Shown one piece after another: positions 10,629 through 22,150 of a stretch of 64,000 bases of DNA. The translations under genes and the position numbers were made by a program. The notes beneath the pieces are model-generated. The model worked only from the letters and a program-made list of their open reading frames with translations, searched no databases and had not been told where the DNA came from. Origin of the DNA: Campanula takesimana (taxonomy: Eukaryota > Streptophyta > Magnoliopsida > Asterales > Campanulaceae); NCBI GenBank assembly GCA_026119855.1, contig JAOWBW010000249.1:620001-684000 (forward strand). The letters run 5' to 3'. Position 1 is the stretch's first letter. Each line of letters opens with the position of its first letter.

Positions 10629-10872
10629 TAGATTAGTGAGTAATAAGGTCTTCAAATACGACATCCAATCGTTCATTGCTAACTGTATTTGTAACCAAAA
10701 TTTATAAAAAAAATCTCGCACGTTATATCTAAAATGATCCTTCCCATATCCTTCCCGAAATGCCCGGTTTCGGGTGACATTTTTAAAACCCGAGCGGGTT
10801 CGGGTGATTTGGGTCACGACTCACGAGGCAAAAACTTCAATGGACCTGAAAAGTGGATTTTTTTTTCGATTA

Positions 10873-10955
10873 ATGGGCCCTATTTGGGCTTTAATATGGG
10901 CCTCTAAACCTCTTAAATTGAGACTACCCACACCAAGCCCAATAAAGGCCCAACT
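10873..10955 (+). promoter_or_regulatory. Cluster of TGGGC motifs in the PBA1 promoter
   Basis: Five TGGGC(C/T) motifs lie within about 80 bp, three forward (near 10874, 10885, 10897) and two inverted (AGCCCA and GGCCCA, near 10937 and 10948), ending about 140 bp before the PBA1 ATG. TGGGC is the core of plant site II elements and of the proteasome-related cis-element bound by NAC53/NAC78 in Arabidopsis. The match to a proteasome gene fits coordinated proteasome-stress induction, which is inferred. Confidence 0.6.
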
Positions 10956-11094
10956 CAGCCGGTCTTTGTCCCAATCTTTCTTCTCAAGAAACTCTTTTTA
11001 TTATTCCCCATTTCCCCTTCTTCTTCTTCCTCTCTCGTCTCTGTGTTTTGATCTGTGCGTTTTCTTAGTTTCGAAACAAAACCGATCTACAACA

Positions 11095-14000
11095 ATGGAT
11101 TTCAGTATGAGCGATCTGAACGCGCCTCATTCAATGGGGACAACCATAATCGGCGTTACATACGACGGCGGCGTTGTTCTCGGCGCCGATTCTCGTACCA
11201 GTACTGGTAAACACCGATTTAACTGCTTTTTATCTGTTTTACAGTCTACTTTTGCGATTAAATTACTGCACATTGAAATGAATCGTTTCTTTTTTATCTG
11301 GATTTTGCTCAATGACCGATTTTATGAAAAACCCCTATTTATAATTCTTGTTAAATTGCATCCCTCAGCTGTTTGAAGAGCTTAATTTGTTTTTTGAAAT
11401 TTTTGATGTTGTGTAGGAATGTACGTTGCAAATAGAGCTTCGGACAAAATCACTCAATTGTCTGATAATGTTTACTTGTGTCGCTCTGGATCAGTAAGCC
11501 TCTGCTTCTATATACACTCCTTTTTATGAATCCCAGAATGTATAATTCTTTGATTAAGTGTTTCTCATTAACTCGTTTTTATGCAATTAATGGTGGGTTT
11601 GATCTTGAATGGATATTAAGGACGTGTGAGTACTGGATTAGGTTTCTTTGATAACCTAGATGGGGAACAAGTATGTACCTGTCGGCGCTAGTTGGTTTTA
11701 TGAACTACCCTGACCTGCTTTAAGTTTAGCAATACATATTTAGTGATGCTAGGTTGCTAAAAAGAATCATCCCCGTTTTCTCCACTTTGACTCGCCTTAG
11801 ATAAGAGACCTGTCTTTAGAGCTGAGTCTTTTGCATTTTTTATTTTCAATACTGAGTTTAATTAACTTGCATTTAGAAAAAAGTGGATGGCAATTTTACC
11901 TCTTAAGGTCTATAAACGCCAGAAACGGCCATCAAGACCATAATCTTATTGAACACAGTATCCATTAAGAGTTGCGATGATTATATGAGACCAACATGAA
12001 TATCCCCTTTCAAAATTACTGTGTTGGCCATCTCGACCACATTAGACTATGAGCAATGGTTTCAACTCCCCTTCCCATTTCATACAACCACTTTAACACT
12101 TTATCCTATCCACCTCATCTTTCATACACCCCTTTCATACAACCCCCCTACAATGGTTAGTTGGAAAAAAAAATTCATCTCCCTCCCACTCATCATTCTA
12201 TACCCCACTACTTTTATATTATTTTTATTTTTTATATATTCTTTATTTTTATGATTAGTAAAAAATAATAATAATTATTATTATTATTTATAATTAAAAT
12301 AATATTTTACACTAAATTAATTTTTTTTGGCAATTAAATAATTAGATAAATGACGATAATTATTATTCAAAATAAGAAAAGTTACAATACACTTAGCTCG
12401 CGACATAATTAATGAAAGACAATAAAATTATTAAATCACACATGGTTTCCGAATTTTGCCCATATGTGCTTGACTAGATCCTTCTGCAATTGTTGATGAA
12501 CTCTTGAATCACGCATTTCGGATCTAGTACGCACATGCTCTGCAAATGCAGGTAGTACCTCAGTCGAGAATGGTTGTTGTGTACTAGACCCACTTGCCTC
12601 GGGTTGTTGTGAAGTAGACCCTCTTGCCTCGGGTTGAAAGTCTTTCCAATTTTGAGAATAAGTATGCCGTTCATCCTCAACAATCATATTATGTAATATG
12701 ATACATGACCTCATGATGATAGCCAAGTCGTCTATCTCCCACATTCGAGCTGGTTCTCGAATGATTTTAAATCGAGCTTGGAGCACTCCGAATGCACGTT
12801 CTATATCCTTTCGACATCCCTCTTGAAAATTCGCAAATAGCTTATCTTCCTCACTTTGAGGAAGTCTAACTGATTTGACGAAAGTCGGATAAGAAGGTAT
12901 ATACCGTCAGCAAGATAATACGCCATATTATATTGACGTTGATTCACATAGAAATTAACCCGTGGAGCTTTTCCTTGTTCAACATCATCGAACAATGGCG
13001 ATCGATCGAGCACATTTATATCGTTCAATGTGCCCGGACATCCGAAAAAGGAATGCCAGATCCACAAATCATGAGTGGCAACTGCTTCAAGTATAACACT
13101 CGTGGTTCCCTTATCACCTCTAGTAAACTGACCTTCCCAAGCAGTTGGACAATTTTTCCATTCCCAGTGCATGCAATCAACGCTCCCGATCATCCCTGGA
13201 AATCCCCGCTGGTCACTAACTTCAAGTATACTTCGCAGGTCATCTTCAGTTGGGGCTCGCAAGTACTCTTGCTCATACAATTGAATGACCCCTTTGCAAA
13301 ATCGACGTAACGTCTCCAACGCTGTAGTGCATCCTATCTTTATGTATTCATCGATAGCATCGGCCGACATACCATATGCTAACATTCTCATCGCCGTGGT
13401 ACATTTTGCTAATGGAGATAGGCCTTCTTTGCCAGTAGCATCGTATCTTTGTGTGAAGTAGTTGTCATGGTTTGATAGATCCGTGACGATTCGAAGGAAT
13501 ACATGTTTCCGCATCCGATATCGTCGGCGGAAGAAATCTTCATAGGTAGCATTTTCAGCAAAGTTGTCGTCAATCAGACTCTTATTGTGAAAAGCATGGT
13601 CTCTTTTGAAATGTTTTCTTTGTTTTTTTTTGGTTCCTCTTGTTGCAAAAGTGGTTTGACGATAAACTCCTCCTCCCATTCAAGTTGCCTTCTGTAGGCT
13701 TCGACATCAAAAGGAACTATGAATGGATTCATTGATGTAGGAAGAAAGAAAGAAGAGATTGTGATTTTTTGTTGTAGGAAGAAGGAAAGAAGAGATTGTG
13801 ATTTTTTGTTGTAGGAAGAATGAAAGAAGAGAGTGTAATTTATAAGAAATTGTGTGGTTGAGGTTGACGGACATGAAGCAATAATTCAACCGAGTTAATT
13901 AAAAGATAAGAAGTTGTGTGGTTGAGGTTGACGGACATGAAATAAGAATGAAACCGAGTTAATTAAAAGATAAGAAATTGTGTGGTTGATGTTGACGGAC

Positions 14001-17000
14001 ATGAAGCAATAATTCAACCGAGTTAATTAAAAGTTAAAATTACAATAATTCAAGTTGAGTGGTAGAAAGCACACGGTAAAGTAGAAAACACACATTATTA
14101 CAGACAATCTTTAAAATAGCTCGTTAGACAACATTTCAAACATCCTTTGTTGTTGTTCATCCCGATTATCCTTCATACTTAACTTCACCCATACTTTCAT
14201 TTTTTTAGCCCGAGCAATTTCTTGTTGAATGTTGTTTGATTCCTCTTGTTGGGTGGATATCTTGTCCAATCGTTCCCAATCGATCTGTTTCATGGTTTGA
14301 TATTTTGTCCACCCTTCCTTTACCGGGCTCAAGCCTACGCTTTGATTTTTCTTTTTACCCTTTTTCTTAGTTGAATCCCTTCCCATAGGACGAGGAATGG
14401 ATCCAACTGAGTTTGAATCACTTCCGTCACTTTCACGTGATCTCTTAGATCCACTGCTAGCAGATCCCGTATTTCCTCCTACCATACTTGCAAAACGTGG
14501 TTGATCTCGGATAGAACGCCACTCATCCATTAAATTAAAAGTGCCATTGCCTCCACTTGTATACAGTTCCTGAGTTTTTTTCAGTACATCGGTCTCCGAC
14601 CACCCGCTTTGTTTCATACGCGTAGCACTATCATAAGCACCTATCCATTTTCCCACTTTTTGGCATATATAATTATACCGATTTTTGCATGTAGTTAATG
14701 AAAGGGTGGAGTCAAATGAGCCATAATCATTACAATAGTTCGTAATCTTACCCCAAAACGCATCTGATTTCTGACCATTTCCGATAACACTGTCGGTTCC
14801 ATATTTTATATACCCACTAAGTAGCACTAAATTTTGTGCCGTCATCCATTTGGTGTTTTTTTTGCGATGCGGGGTAGGACATTCTTCAGGGGGAGTATCT
14901 TCCATAGGTGCGCTAATGCTACCCTCACCCAGTTGTGTTGACAATTCTGGAAATTCTAATGGTTGAGAATTTCCAGAAATTTCATTTCTCATCCTTGGCA
15001 TTTGAGGATTATTAGGATAATAATGGGGCTGAGGTGGTTGAAATTGCATAGGATAAGCATATGGATTCCAATTTTGCACACCTGAAGGCATGAAATTTGG
15101 GACAGCTGAAGGCATAAAATTGGGTGGAAAAAAAGGATTTGAAACATTTTGGGGACGGGGTTGGTTGGAAGATTGGTTCTCCAAGTTAAAATCATTAGGA
15201 TTGTAGTTGAATGGTGAAAAATTTTGGGAATTTTGAGTGTTGAAAGGATTATTATTGGGATCCATTTCACTCAAAAGATGATGAATTTTTTTAAATGTAG
15301 GCTAAAATGGAGAAGGAAAATTGAGAAAAGATAGTTTTTTTTTTTGGTGTCCAAATCTAATGAAACTTGCATCATTTTATAGGGAAAAAAAATTACTAGG
15401 TGATAATTCAGCTCAAATAATTGAGTTAAAAAATTAAATCCGAAAATCCATGGGACCAATCATGTGCTTACACGTGTCGAAAAAGGAAAAAACAAAAAAA
15501 AAAAAAAGCCGGGCGCGCCCACACGCGCCCTGTCGGGCCGTGTGGCGCACGCGCCTTTTGCGGTCCAATTATCAAGCGCCACGTGGACTCCGACGCATGG
15601 CTTCCCCAAAATTCAACCGGTATGAATTTTTTCATACACACATTTCAAACACCAAGTTTCATACACCCCCCACAATAGTTTCATACCCCTCCCCCAACTT
15701 TCATACACCTATTCATACACCCATTGTGGGTAGTCTTAGGCCTTTGGAAGTACTGTGGAAATAGAATATGGATGGATGGAGAGGAAGTATGGAATCACTG
15801 AATTTGCATACTTGTATGTATGCACAAGTGTAAAACTACTTTCTGCCTCATGCGAGCTTGTAATTAAATAGATGCACACATCATAACAAAGTTAATACGG
15901 AACAATGTTCACTTTTACCCTTAAGCTGTGAGCCTGTAACTCTTAAGTACAAATCGCAGGTTTAAAACCGTAACTGTAACACTTAAGTTACGATGATTAT
16001 ATGGAATCCAACATAGATACACCATTTTGAAGTTACTGTGATGGGCGTCTTGATTACATCACCCTTTAGATGTACCAGGGATATAGAATGTGGATGAAGA
16101 GGAAGTATGGAATTGCTGAACATGCGTACTTGTATGCGTGCACAAGTGTGTATATGTATACCTATATGCAATTTGCATGTACTTTCTAAACATCGTTTAC
16201 TTGTAGCAAGCTATATTTCAGCAAGTGCCAAGTGGTAGAATGTAGAACACTACGTCTGCCTCATGCAAGCTTGCAACTGAATAGGTGCACGCAGCCATAA
16301 AAAGTTAACAAGGCACTTATTCGACTTTTACCCTTGAGCAGTAATTTCTTTAGTACCACTCGTAGGCTTGAAATTGTAGCTCATACTTCACACATTTCAC
16401 TCGGGGATGTTCTCAAATAGTCTTATTTTAAATATTAAGCTTGTATGATATCTTACCTCAGCCCCTCCCTCGTACAGTCGTACATGAAATAATAGACCCT
16501 TCATGCATGAAACAAATGACATAATTAGTACATCTATTTATTGTACCAAGGGACTTATGCATCTCTTTTACATATTTGATTTCTTAAGCATGGTATAGCT
16601 GCACTTAGATCGAGGAGTATTTTAACTACTTCTTTGATCTTGATTTTCGTTCTATAACAGCTTTATCTTTTTGATTTAGCCTTTTGACCGTGTGTGGTAA
16701 TGTTACAACTAGAAGTGCAAATAGGATTACCTTGTTCTTTTTCAATTGTTTGGATCTGAAGCAAGTAGCATAAACCTGATTATGAGAGGGGGGGGGGGGC
16801 ATTAGTACAACCTAAGTTTGTGTAGTAACGGGGATTTTTAATATACTCCTTTGACTTTTCTATCCTTTTTTTCATGTATGCATATGGGCTATTGCTTTTG
16901 CAGGCTGCAGACTCCCAAATTGTTTCTGATTATGTGCGACACTTCATCCACCAACTCACGTAAGAAATCGCGTGTTTTTTTTTTCTTTTTTATGTAGTCA

Positions 17001-20000
17001 TACTATCTTGTTAGTTGTTTGTATCCTGCATTTGTTTATTTAAACTCTTTCTTATCATCCTCTTTTTTAAGTAGAAACAGCACTTAGAATCTAAAAAAAG
17101 GAGACGGAAAACCTTTTCAGTACTGATATTTCTAGAGACGCCAACACAAACATACCGGTTACTCTGGTCAGTATTCATAAATGTTCCCCTTTTACGAAAT
17201 CTGACAAAGAACAATAGTGAAATGAAATCTCCTCTAGAAAAGGTTATGTGTGCGAGGAAGAAGGGGAGAATCTTCTATGGTCCAGGATCATCACCCCTGT
17301 ATAATGTTCTAGCCAATTAAACTACAGATTATGTATATAGTCCATCTGTAGCCACTCGGCCAATTCCACAATTTTCTTTCATCCCTATAATTCCTAGAGA
17401 TAGAGAGGAGCAGTTTTTTGAATCTGTGCTTCAAATGCCTTGGTTTCCTTCGTGCCGATGATGTTATGTTCATTATTTAGTTCGATCATATGCTTTTTGT
17501 ATTGGCTCTTAAGTTTATTCATTTACAGTGCAATTTTGCTTCTTCGAATGGCACCCGGGTGTCGTATTTGTTATAAAGGATTTTATCTTATTGTGGTAGG
17601 TATACGATCAATTTAGTGGCTCATCTTTTACCTTCCAGAGATGATACTTCTTATGTTGTTTCAACAATCAAATTTGGTTAGTCCAACACATAACACTCTC
17701 AACAAAAGTCTAGTTGAGAATATATTATTGAAGTTAGTCAAATGGCAGTGCAACAACTAATTTTGCTTTCAAGTCTATTTACCTCACTCACAGTTCTTCC
17801 TAGTTATTCTTCAGTAAGATAAGATTAACTGAAAGAATGTTTCTATTAGATCTCTCTATGCAGCCTTACTCATTGTTCTTCCTAGTCAATTTTACATGTT
17901 ATTCTAGCTCTATTGCACATTATCTCATGGACTTTAAACATGCATATTCACTAAATATTCTTGTTATGGCTTGCTCTTGAAAACAAAGATACTCAATTTC
18001 GTTTGGTAGCAGACGTTAGAAGTCCCTGTGTTTAATGCCTTTTTGGTTTTACTGTTCTGCTGCTTACTGCAAATATGGTAGCCCTATAGCGAACTCTTAT
18101 TAACTACATATTGTCTTTCATGTAGGATACAACAGGGCCAGCCTGTAACTGTCAAGGTTGCAGCTAACCTTGTTAGGTTGATATCTTATGGAAACAAGGT
18201 TAGTGTTTCAATTTAGACTTGCTTCCGAGTTGAACATGCTAAATTTATGGAGCTTATAGCTTTAACTCCAAGTATCTTTTATTCCTTTAGTTAAAGAAAT
18301 ATGTAAATGTGGAGTCGACTCTCACACAGCCAATGGACCATTGTTTTTATGTCATTGTGCTCTATCAGTCGAAGGACTATTATCCTTGATGTCTAAATAA
18401 TATCTTGGTAATTTTGCTTGCAGAATATGTTGCAAACAGGTCTGATTATTGGCGGGTGGGACAAGTATGAAGGAGGGAAAATATATGGAGTACCTCTTGG
18501 TGGAACGATTTTGGAGCAGCCTTTTGCAATCGGAGGTATGTCCTAGTGAACATGATTGCTGTTTAACCTGGTTGTAGCTTGTTTGATTCTTATACTCCCT
18601 CCGTCCCAGAATGATCTTCACATTTCACTATTCAAACTTTTTAAGGGTATGAACACTTGCTTCACTAGTCATGTTTTGTTTATGCCCTTTTAAGCCTAAA
18701 TTGTGGAACTGGAAAGAGCTTTTTGGGACAATGAAAAATGGCAAATGAGAAAATCATTTTGAGACAGGGGGAGTACTTGTGTTGTCGGGGAACCTCTTGA
18801 CTGTGCTTATTATACTTTAAAGATTCTTGTGATACACAGAGTTCTCCATTATCATGTTGTCTTTCCGTCAAAAGCTATTTTCGAGAGGTTTAGCTAATTG
18901 GTCATGTTCTGTTTCAGGCTGTCCATCTCTTTTCTGTCTATAAAATATCCTAGAACTCAACTAATATGGTTTAAATCTTTAACAGACACCTATTGTGCTT
19001 GTTTATCTCTAACTTTCACATTTCTCGGGTTTGCTAAGGCAATGAACTGCTGAGTAATTAAAAAAAAAAGTGAGATTTTTAAGCTACGTGAATAATTCTA
19101 TTGCAGCTTGATCCTTATAGTACATATATCTGCTTTCTTGAATTCAGGTTCTGGTTCTAGTTATCTGTATGGTTTCTTTGATCAAGCATGGAAGGATGGG
19201 ATGACGAAAGAGGAAGCTGAGGTTTGTGCTCTATATGATAACTTATGCAGTTGTGTACTTCAAATATTTTACAAATATTCAATATTAGCTGGAAAATAGT
19301 AGATGGTTACCTAATTAAGTTATCCTGAACTGTCTAATAATCCTTAATCTAAACGCTTATTTATTTAGTATTGTGTCTTCAAAATTCATGCTGGACCCTA
19401 TGTTTGGCAACTTTACTTGGTTACAAGTAGCTTGATACATAAGCGGATGTAACATAAACCATAATTGAGTCCTCCCTCCCCCCACTCTTTAGTTTTTGAA
19501 AATGCCATTTGACTCCCTATAAACCTATGACCTTGCAGTTTTATCAAATATTACCCCTTTGTTTTAGTAAATTTTTTCACTATGTTATAAATTTGAGCCC
19601 GATTCAGGTAATACCTTATTATTTTCTACCCTTATTTTTTATTGATTCCATGTAGATAGAGGGTTGTTCTTGTGGGGGGTTGATTTCTTTTTCTTTTTGT
19701 TTGTAGAATTATTATTTTCATTATCTATTATATCTATTCTTTTATTATCACTATTCTTATTCTTATTATTTTTCTTCTCTTTTTGTTTTTTATTTTTTTC
19801 CCCACCTATTTCTTCTTCTTCTTCTTTTTATTTTTCCCCTTCACGATGACATATGATGATTCATGTTAGCCGACCCTAAACTATTTTGGGACTAAGGCTT
19901 TGTTGTTGTTGTTGCATGTAGATAGAGGGTTGGGACTTGGGACTAAGGTACTATTGAAAACCATCACCTTTAAAAGCAACTCTAAGAGTGATAACGGTAA

Positions 20001-21174
20001 TTTAGTGGTTCATGATGAGGTATATGTTTTCTCATTAGTTTTTCTTTTGCTGCAGCAATTTGTAGTGAAGGCAGTTTCTCTGGCCATTGCTCGAGATGGC
20101 GCCAGTGGTGGTGTTGTTCGGACTGTAACTGTAAGTTTTTCTCATCTGTATTCCATAAACTATTCCATTACTCTTGCTTGATTAAAGGGTTGGCCTAATA
20201 AAAACATACACCTCTCTTACCATTATGCCTCGAGGCTTGCAATTTTAAATCCTTGGCTGCATATATTTGATTTTCAGACCTAACCCTTGATATGTAACAT
20301 ATACAATAAGCTGTGGTTGGTCCGTTGATTAGACTTTTTGGATTCTTCCTTTTCATCTTCCTGTCTTTTTGTTTCATACGGTCAGCTTAAATCACGCTTT
20401 TAAGTTTTATTAGGCAATGAGAAAGATGATTAGCTCATCATAGCATGTGGCTTTGTAATGCATCATCTGCTCAATAAACTCTGACCTAATTGATGCCTAA
20501 TCTTTTCAAAAGCACAATTCAACAATTAGGGAAAGGCATACTCCCTCCGTCCCATAACAAAGTACTTATTTGCTTTTTGGAAAGGAATTAAGAAAAGATG
20601 TCGGAAAAGTAGGTGTTGTGAATGGGAATGAGAGAGAAAGTATGGTAGGGAATAGTAAGGGGATAGTTGTGAAGTGGGAAGGAGAGTGAAAGTGGAGTAT
20701 ATATTTTCCTTTTTGGGAAAGTGGTACTTTCTAATGGGACACCAAAAATGACAAAACGGGTACTTTGTTATGGGAAAGAGGGAGTATAATAAAGTGGCAA
20801 TCAGATCACGTTCTAGAAAAAGTCTTGAATGAAACTGGATGGCATCACTGGGTTTGAGTCTTCCAATCTTGTGGTTATGGTTCTTTTTTGGAGGAATTTC
20901 TTTTGTTTTCCATTGTTCCTTGTTAACAGTTTTTCAGTTAAGAAAATAAGTGAACCGTGACACTCTAGTTACCTTTAATCCAAGTTGTTCATCTTTGAGG
21001 TACTCGTTTGTAAAGGAATGAACTAATATAGTCTATTTTCTGCAGATTAACTCAGAGGGTGTGACACGGAACTTCTACCCAGGTGATACACTTCCTCTGT
21101 GGCACGAGGAGCTGGAGCCTGTCGATTCGCTCCTCAATATTTTGCCATCAGCTGCCGTGCCGATGGACAGTTAG
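11095..21174 (+). CDS. PBA1: 20S proteasome subunit beta type-6 (beta-1)
   Basis: Eight exons: 11095-11206, 11417-11493, 16904-16959, 18126-18198, 18424-18535, 19148-19221, 20056-20130 and 21046-21174. All junctions are GT-AG and frames join cleanly to 235 aa, as expected for plant PBA1. A 15-residue propeptide (MDFSMSDLNAPHSMG) precedes the catalytic Thr16, which becomes Thr1 after self-cleavage; Asp17 and Lys33 of the mature enzyme are present (GADSRTSTG, RASDK). The SGSAADSQ and GGSGSSYLYGF signatures follow. It is the caspase-like peptidase of the 20S core, cleaving after acidic residues in cytosol and nucleus. Intron 2 is 5.4 kb because of a Harbinger transposon; introns 5, 6 and 7 also carry insertions. 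Splicing appears uncompromised, but expression was not tested. Confidence 0.95.
12436..13732 (-). pseudogene. PIF/Harbinger DDE transposase, frameshifted
   Basis: The main part (ORF 12801-13679) carries the nuclease core, including IGSVDCMHWEWKNCP, a FGCPGTLNDINVLDRS segment and YYLADGIY. The C-terminal part (ORF 12436-12786, starting VLQARFKIIR in context) is in another frame; a one-base loss near 12898, just after the DGIY motif, accounts for the break. A second frame change sits in an A-run near 13625: the likely start codon at 13732 (MNPFIVPFDVEAY) is out of frame with the core. The family cuts and pastes the element together with the ORF1 protein. As read, this copy cannot make an intact transposase. 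Confidence 0.85.
13737..13840. repeat. Three tandem 37-bp units inside the Harbinger element
   Basis: Units begin GTAGGAAGAA at 13737, 13774 and 13811; the third is partly diverged. They lie just upstream (minus strand) of the transposase start codon, in its presumed leader or promoter. Confidence 0.9.
13842..14033. repeat. Three tandem 64-bp units inside the Harbinger element
   Basis: Units begin ATAAGAA(A/G)TTGTGTGG at 13842, 13906 and 13970, each ending GAGTTAATTAAAAG. They lie between the two transposon genes and so in the presumed transposase promoter. Confidence 0.9.
14111..15274 (-). CDS. PIF/Harbinger ORF1, Myb/SANT-like DNA-binding protein
   Basis: Intact 387-aa ORF. The first 130 residues are Asn/Pro/Gln-rich. 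Next comes a Myb/SANT-like trihelix segment (KWMTAQNLVLLSGYIKYGTD, then FWGKITNYC and CKNRYNYICQKVGKWIG). A Lys-rich stretch (STKKKGKKK) and a charged C-terminal helix follow, as in plant proteins mislabelled 'glutathione S-transferase T3-like'. In PIF/Harbinger systems ORF1 binds subterminal DNA and helps bring the transposase to the nucleus. The start could be this methionine or MDPNN three codons later. Unlike its transposase partner it shows no break, so it could still act in trans. Confidence 0.85.
   Translation of the reverse strand: MSEMDPNNNPFNTQNSQNFSPFNYNPNDFNLENQSSNQPRPQNVSNPFFPPNFMPSAVPNFMPSGVQNWNPYAYPMQFQPPQPHYYPNNPQMPRMRNEISGNSQPLEFPELSTQLGEGSISAPMEDTPPEECPTPHRKKNTKWMTAQNLVLLSGYIKYGTDSVIGNGQKSDAFWGKITNYCNDYGSFDSTLSLTTCKNRYNYICQKVGKWIGAYDSATRMKQSGWSETDVLKKTQELYTSGGNGTFNLMDEWRSIRDQPRFASMVGGNTGSASSGSKRSRESDGSDSNSVGSIPRPMGRDSTKKKGKKKNQSVGLSPVKEGWTKYQTMKQIDWERLDKISTQQEESNNIQQEIARAKKMKVWVKLSMKDNRDEQQQRMFEMLSNELF
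15739..16400. repeat. Intronic duplication interrupted by the Harbinger element
   Basis: Sequence at 15985-16380 repeats, with about 15-20% divergence, a unit made of 11950-12044 plus 15739-15970. Shared landmarks are GATGATTATATG, GAGGAAGTATGGAAT and CTGCCTCATGC, in the same order. The repeat therefore predates the Harbinger insertion, which split one copy. Confidence 0.7.
18592..18776. mobile_element. Stowaway-type MITE in PBA1 intron 5
   Basis: Ends ACTCCCTCCGTCCCAGAATG and GACAGGGGGAGTA inverted, TA-flanked, about 183 bp, non-coding. Confidence 0.75.
19667..19914 (+). mobile_element. SINE-like insertion in PBA1 intron 6
   Basis: A 248-bp insertion is bounded by a perfect 18-bp direct repeat (CATGTAGATAGAGGGTTG at 19649-19666 and 19915-19932). 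It ends with GTTAGCCGACCC, TTTTGGGACTAAGGCTTTG and a (TTG)n tail, which resembles the 3' end of TS-type plant SINEs. The 5' two-thirds is T-rich and shows no clear tRNA-like A or B box, so it may be 5'-truncated or diverged. Long target duplications and a simple-repeat tail indicate LINE-driven retroposition. Confidence 0.8.
20539..20788. mobile_element. Stowaway-type MITE in PBA1 intron 7
   Basis: Ends CTCCCTCCGTCCCATAACAA and TTGTTATGGGAAAGAGGGAG inverted, TA-flanked, about 248 bp. It shares internal GGGAATGAGAGAGAAAGTA-like sequence with the MITE-like end of the window (63,900-64,000). Confidence 0.8.
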
Positions 21175-21570
21175 TGCCTGTTTATTTGTTTGTACTAAAT
21201 AGACCACTTAATGGCCTAGACACTTATTTTGTCAGACTTGGAGGTGCATATAATACTTGTTTGTTTTCACAATTATGCTCTTTCTGCACCCTGTTATTCA
21301 GATAATATTTTACTCCTTATGTTATGGGTGTGTATGGAGTACTTTGTTTGCAAGTTTAATCTCACTTTTGTACAACTTGGAAGCCCGTAATTTTAAATGT
21401 TTCACTTTAAACCCTGAATTTACATTTTTGTGTCAATTTGGGGACGGTCGTTAGATTTTTTATGGAAAGTGAGCAAGTGCCATCCGATAGCTCCTTTCTT
21501 TTGGTTTTTTGGTATTTTTACCCGAAACAATGAAATGTAGAAAACATATTCGTAGTGTAAGTTTACATGC

Positions 21571-21601
<31 letters not shown>

Positions 21602-22150
21602 TGTTTCTATGTTCGTTCAAAATATTTTACATTTTATAATAGAATATTTACATGTCCTCATTTTATTTTTATTTGATTTTCAACAAAATGAGTGCTGAAA
21701 CAGTTTCAAATCCGAAAGCATCCTTTAACAAAGAAGCTCTAAAATTAATTTACTAGAGCGAATTTCATTGAAGGGCTTAGTCAACATATCTGTACACTCT
21801 GAAATTCTATTCCATACAAATTTCAATCTTTTAAACTTTCTACAAACTCACCTATTTAGGACAAACATCTTCCATAAATAAATACTAACCAGAAAATCGA
21901 TAACCGATCTCACAACAATCATCATCATAAAAAGATTGAATGACAGACCAGCTCATCATCGTCTTCTGCAGCTTGGTTTCATCAACTGTGGCTGCTAGCT
22001 CATCAGACGAAAGAACAACACCGGGTTGGCAAAATAACAGCCATGTGTTAAAAAGCAAAGGATGGATCCTTACTGAAAACTTAACTATACTAACGAGTTC
22101 TCAACGTGAAAATAATAATCCTAGAGAGCTATCCAGTTAAAAGTACTGCT
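21175..22150. other. Convergent 3' regions of PBA1 and ARF
   Basis: The two genes converge with 976 bp between stop codons, so this holds both 3' UTRs. A 28-bp A run lies at 21573-21600. No other gene was recognised. Transcripts could overlap here, which only RNA data could show. Confidence 0.6.

Larger units (their letters stand above)
9921..10872. other. Spacer upstream of PBA1
   Basis: AT-rich sequence with a 41-bp tandem duplication (10215-10296) and a MITE (10372-10628). No gene was recognised. Confidence 0.4.
12045..15735 (-). mobile_element. PIF/Harbinger DNA transposon in PBA1 intron 2
   Basis: Short inverted termini GACTATGAGCAATGG (12045) and GACTACCCACAATGG (reverse complement of the end at 15735) are flanked by TTA on both sides (12042-12044 and 15736-15738), the 3-bp duplication typical of PIF/Harbinger. 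Subterminal regions hold many CATACA(C) repeats. The element encodes both usual proteins on the minus strand, antisense to PBA1: a Myb/SANT-like ORF1 (14111-15274) and a DDE transposase (12436-13732, frameshifted). Confidence 0.9.

Noticed and set aside
13737..14033. CRISPR-like array
   Set aside because: Units are contiguous tandem repeats with no spacers, in a plant transposon.
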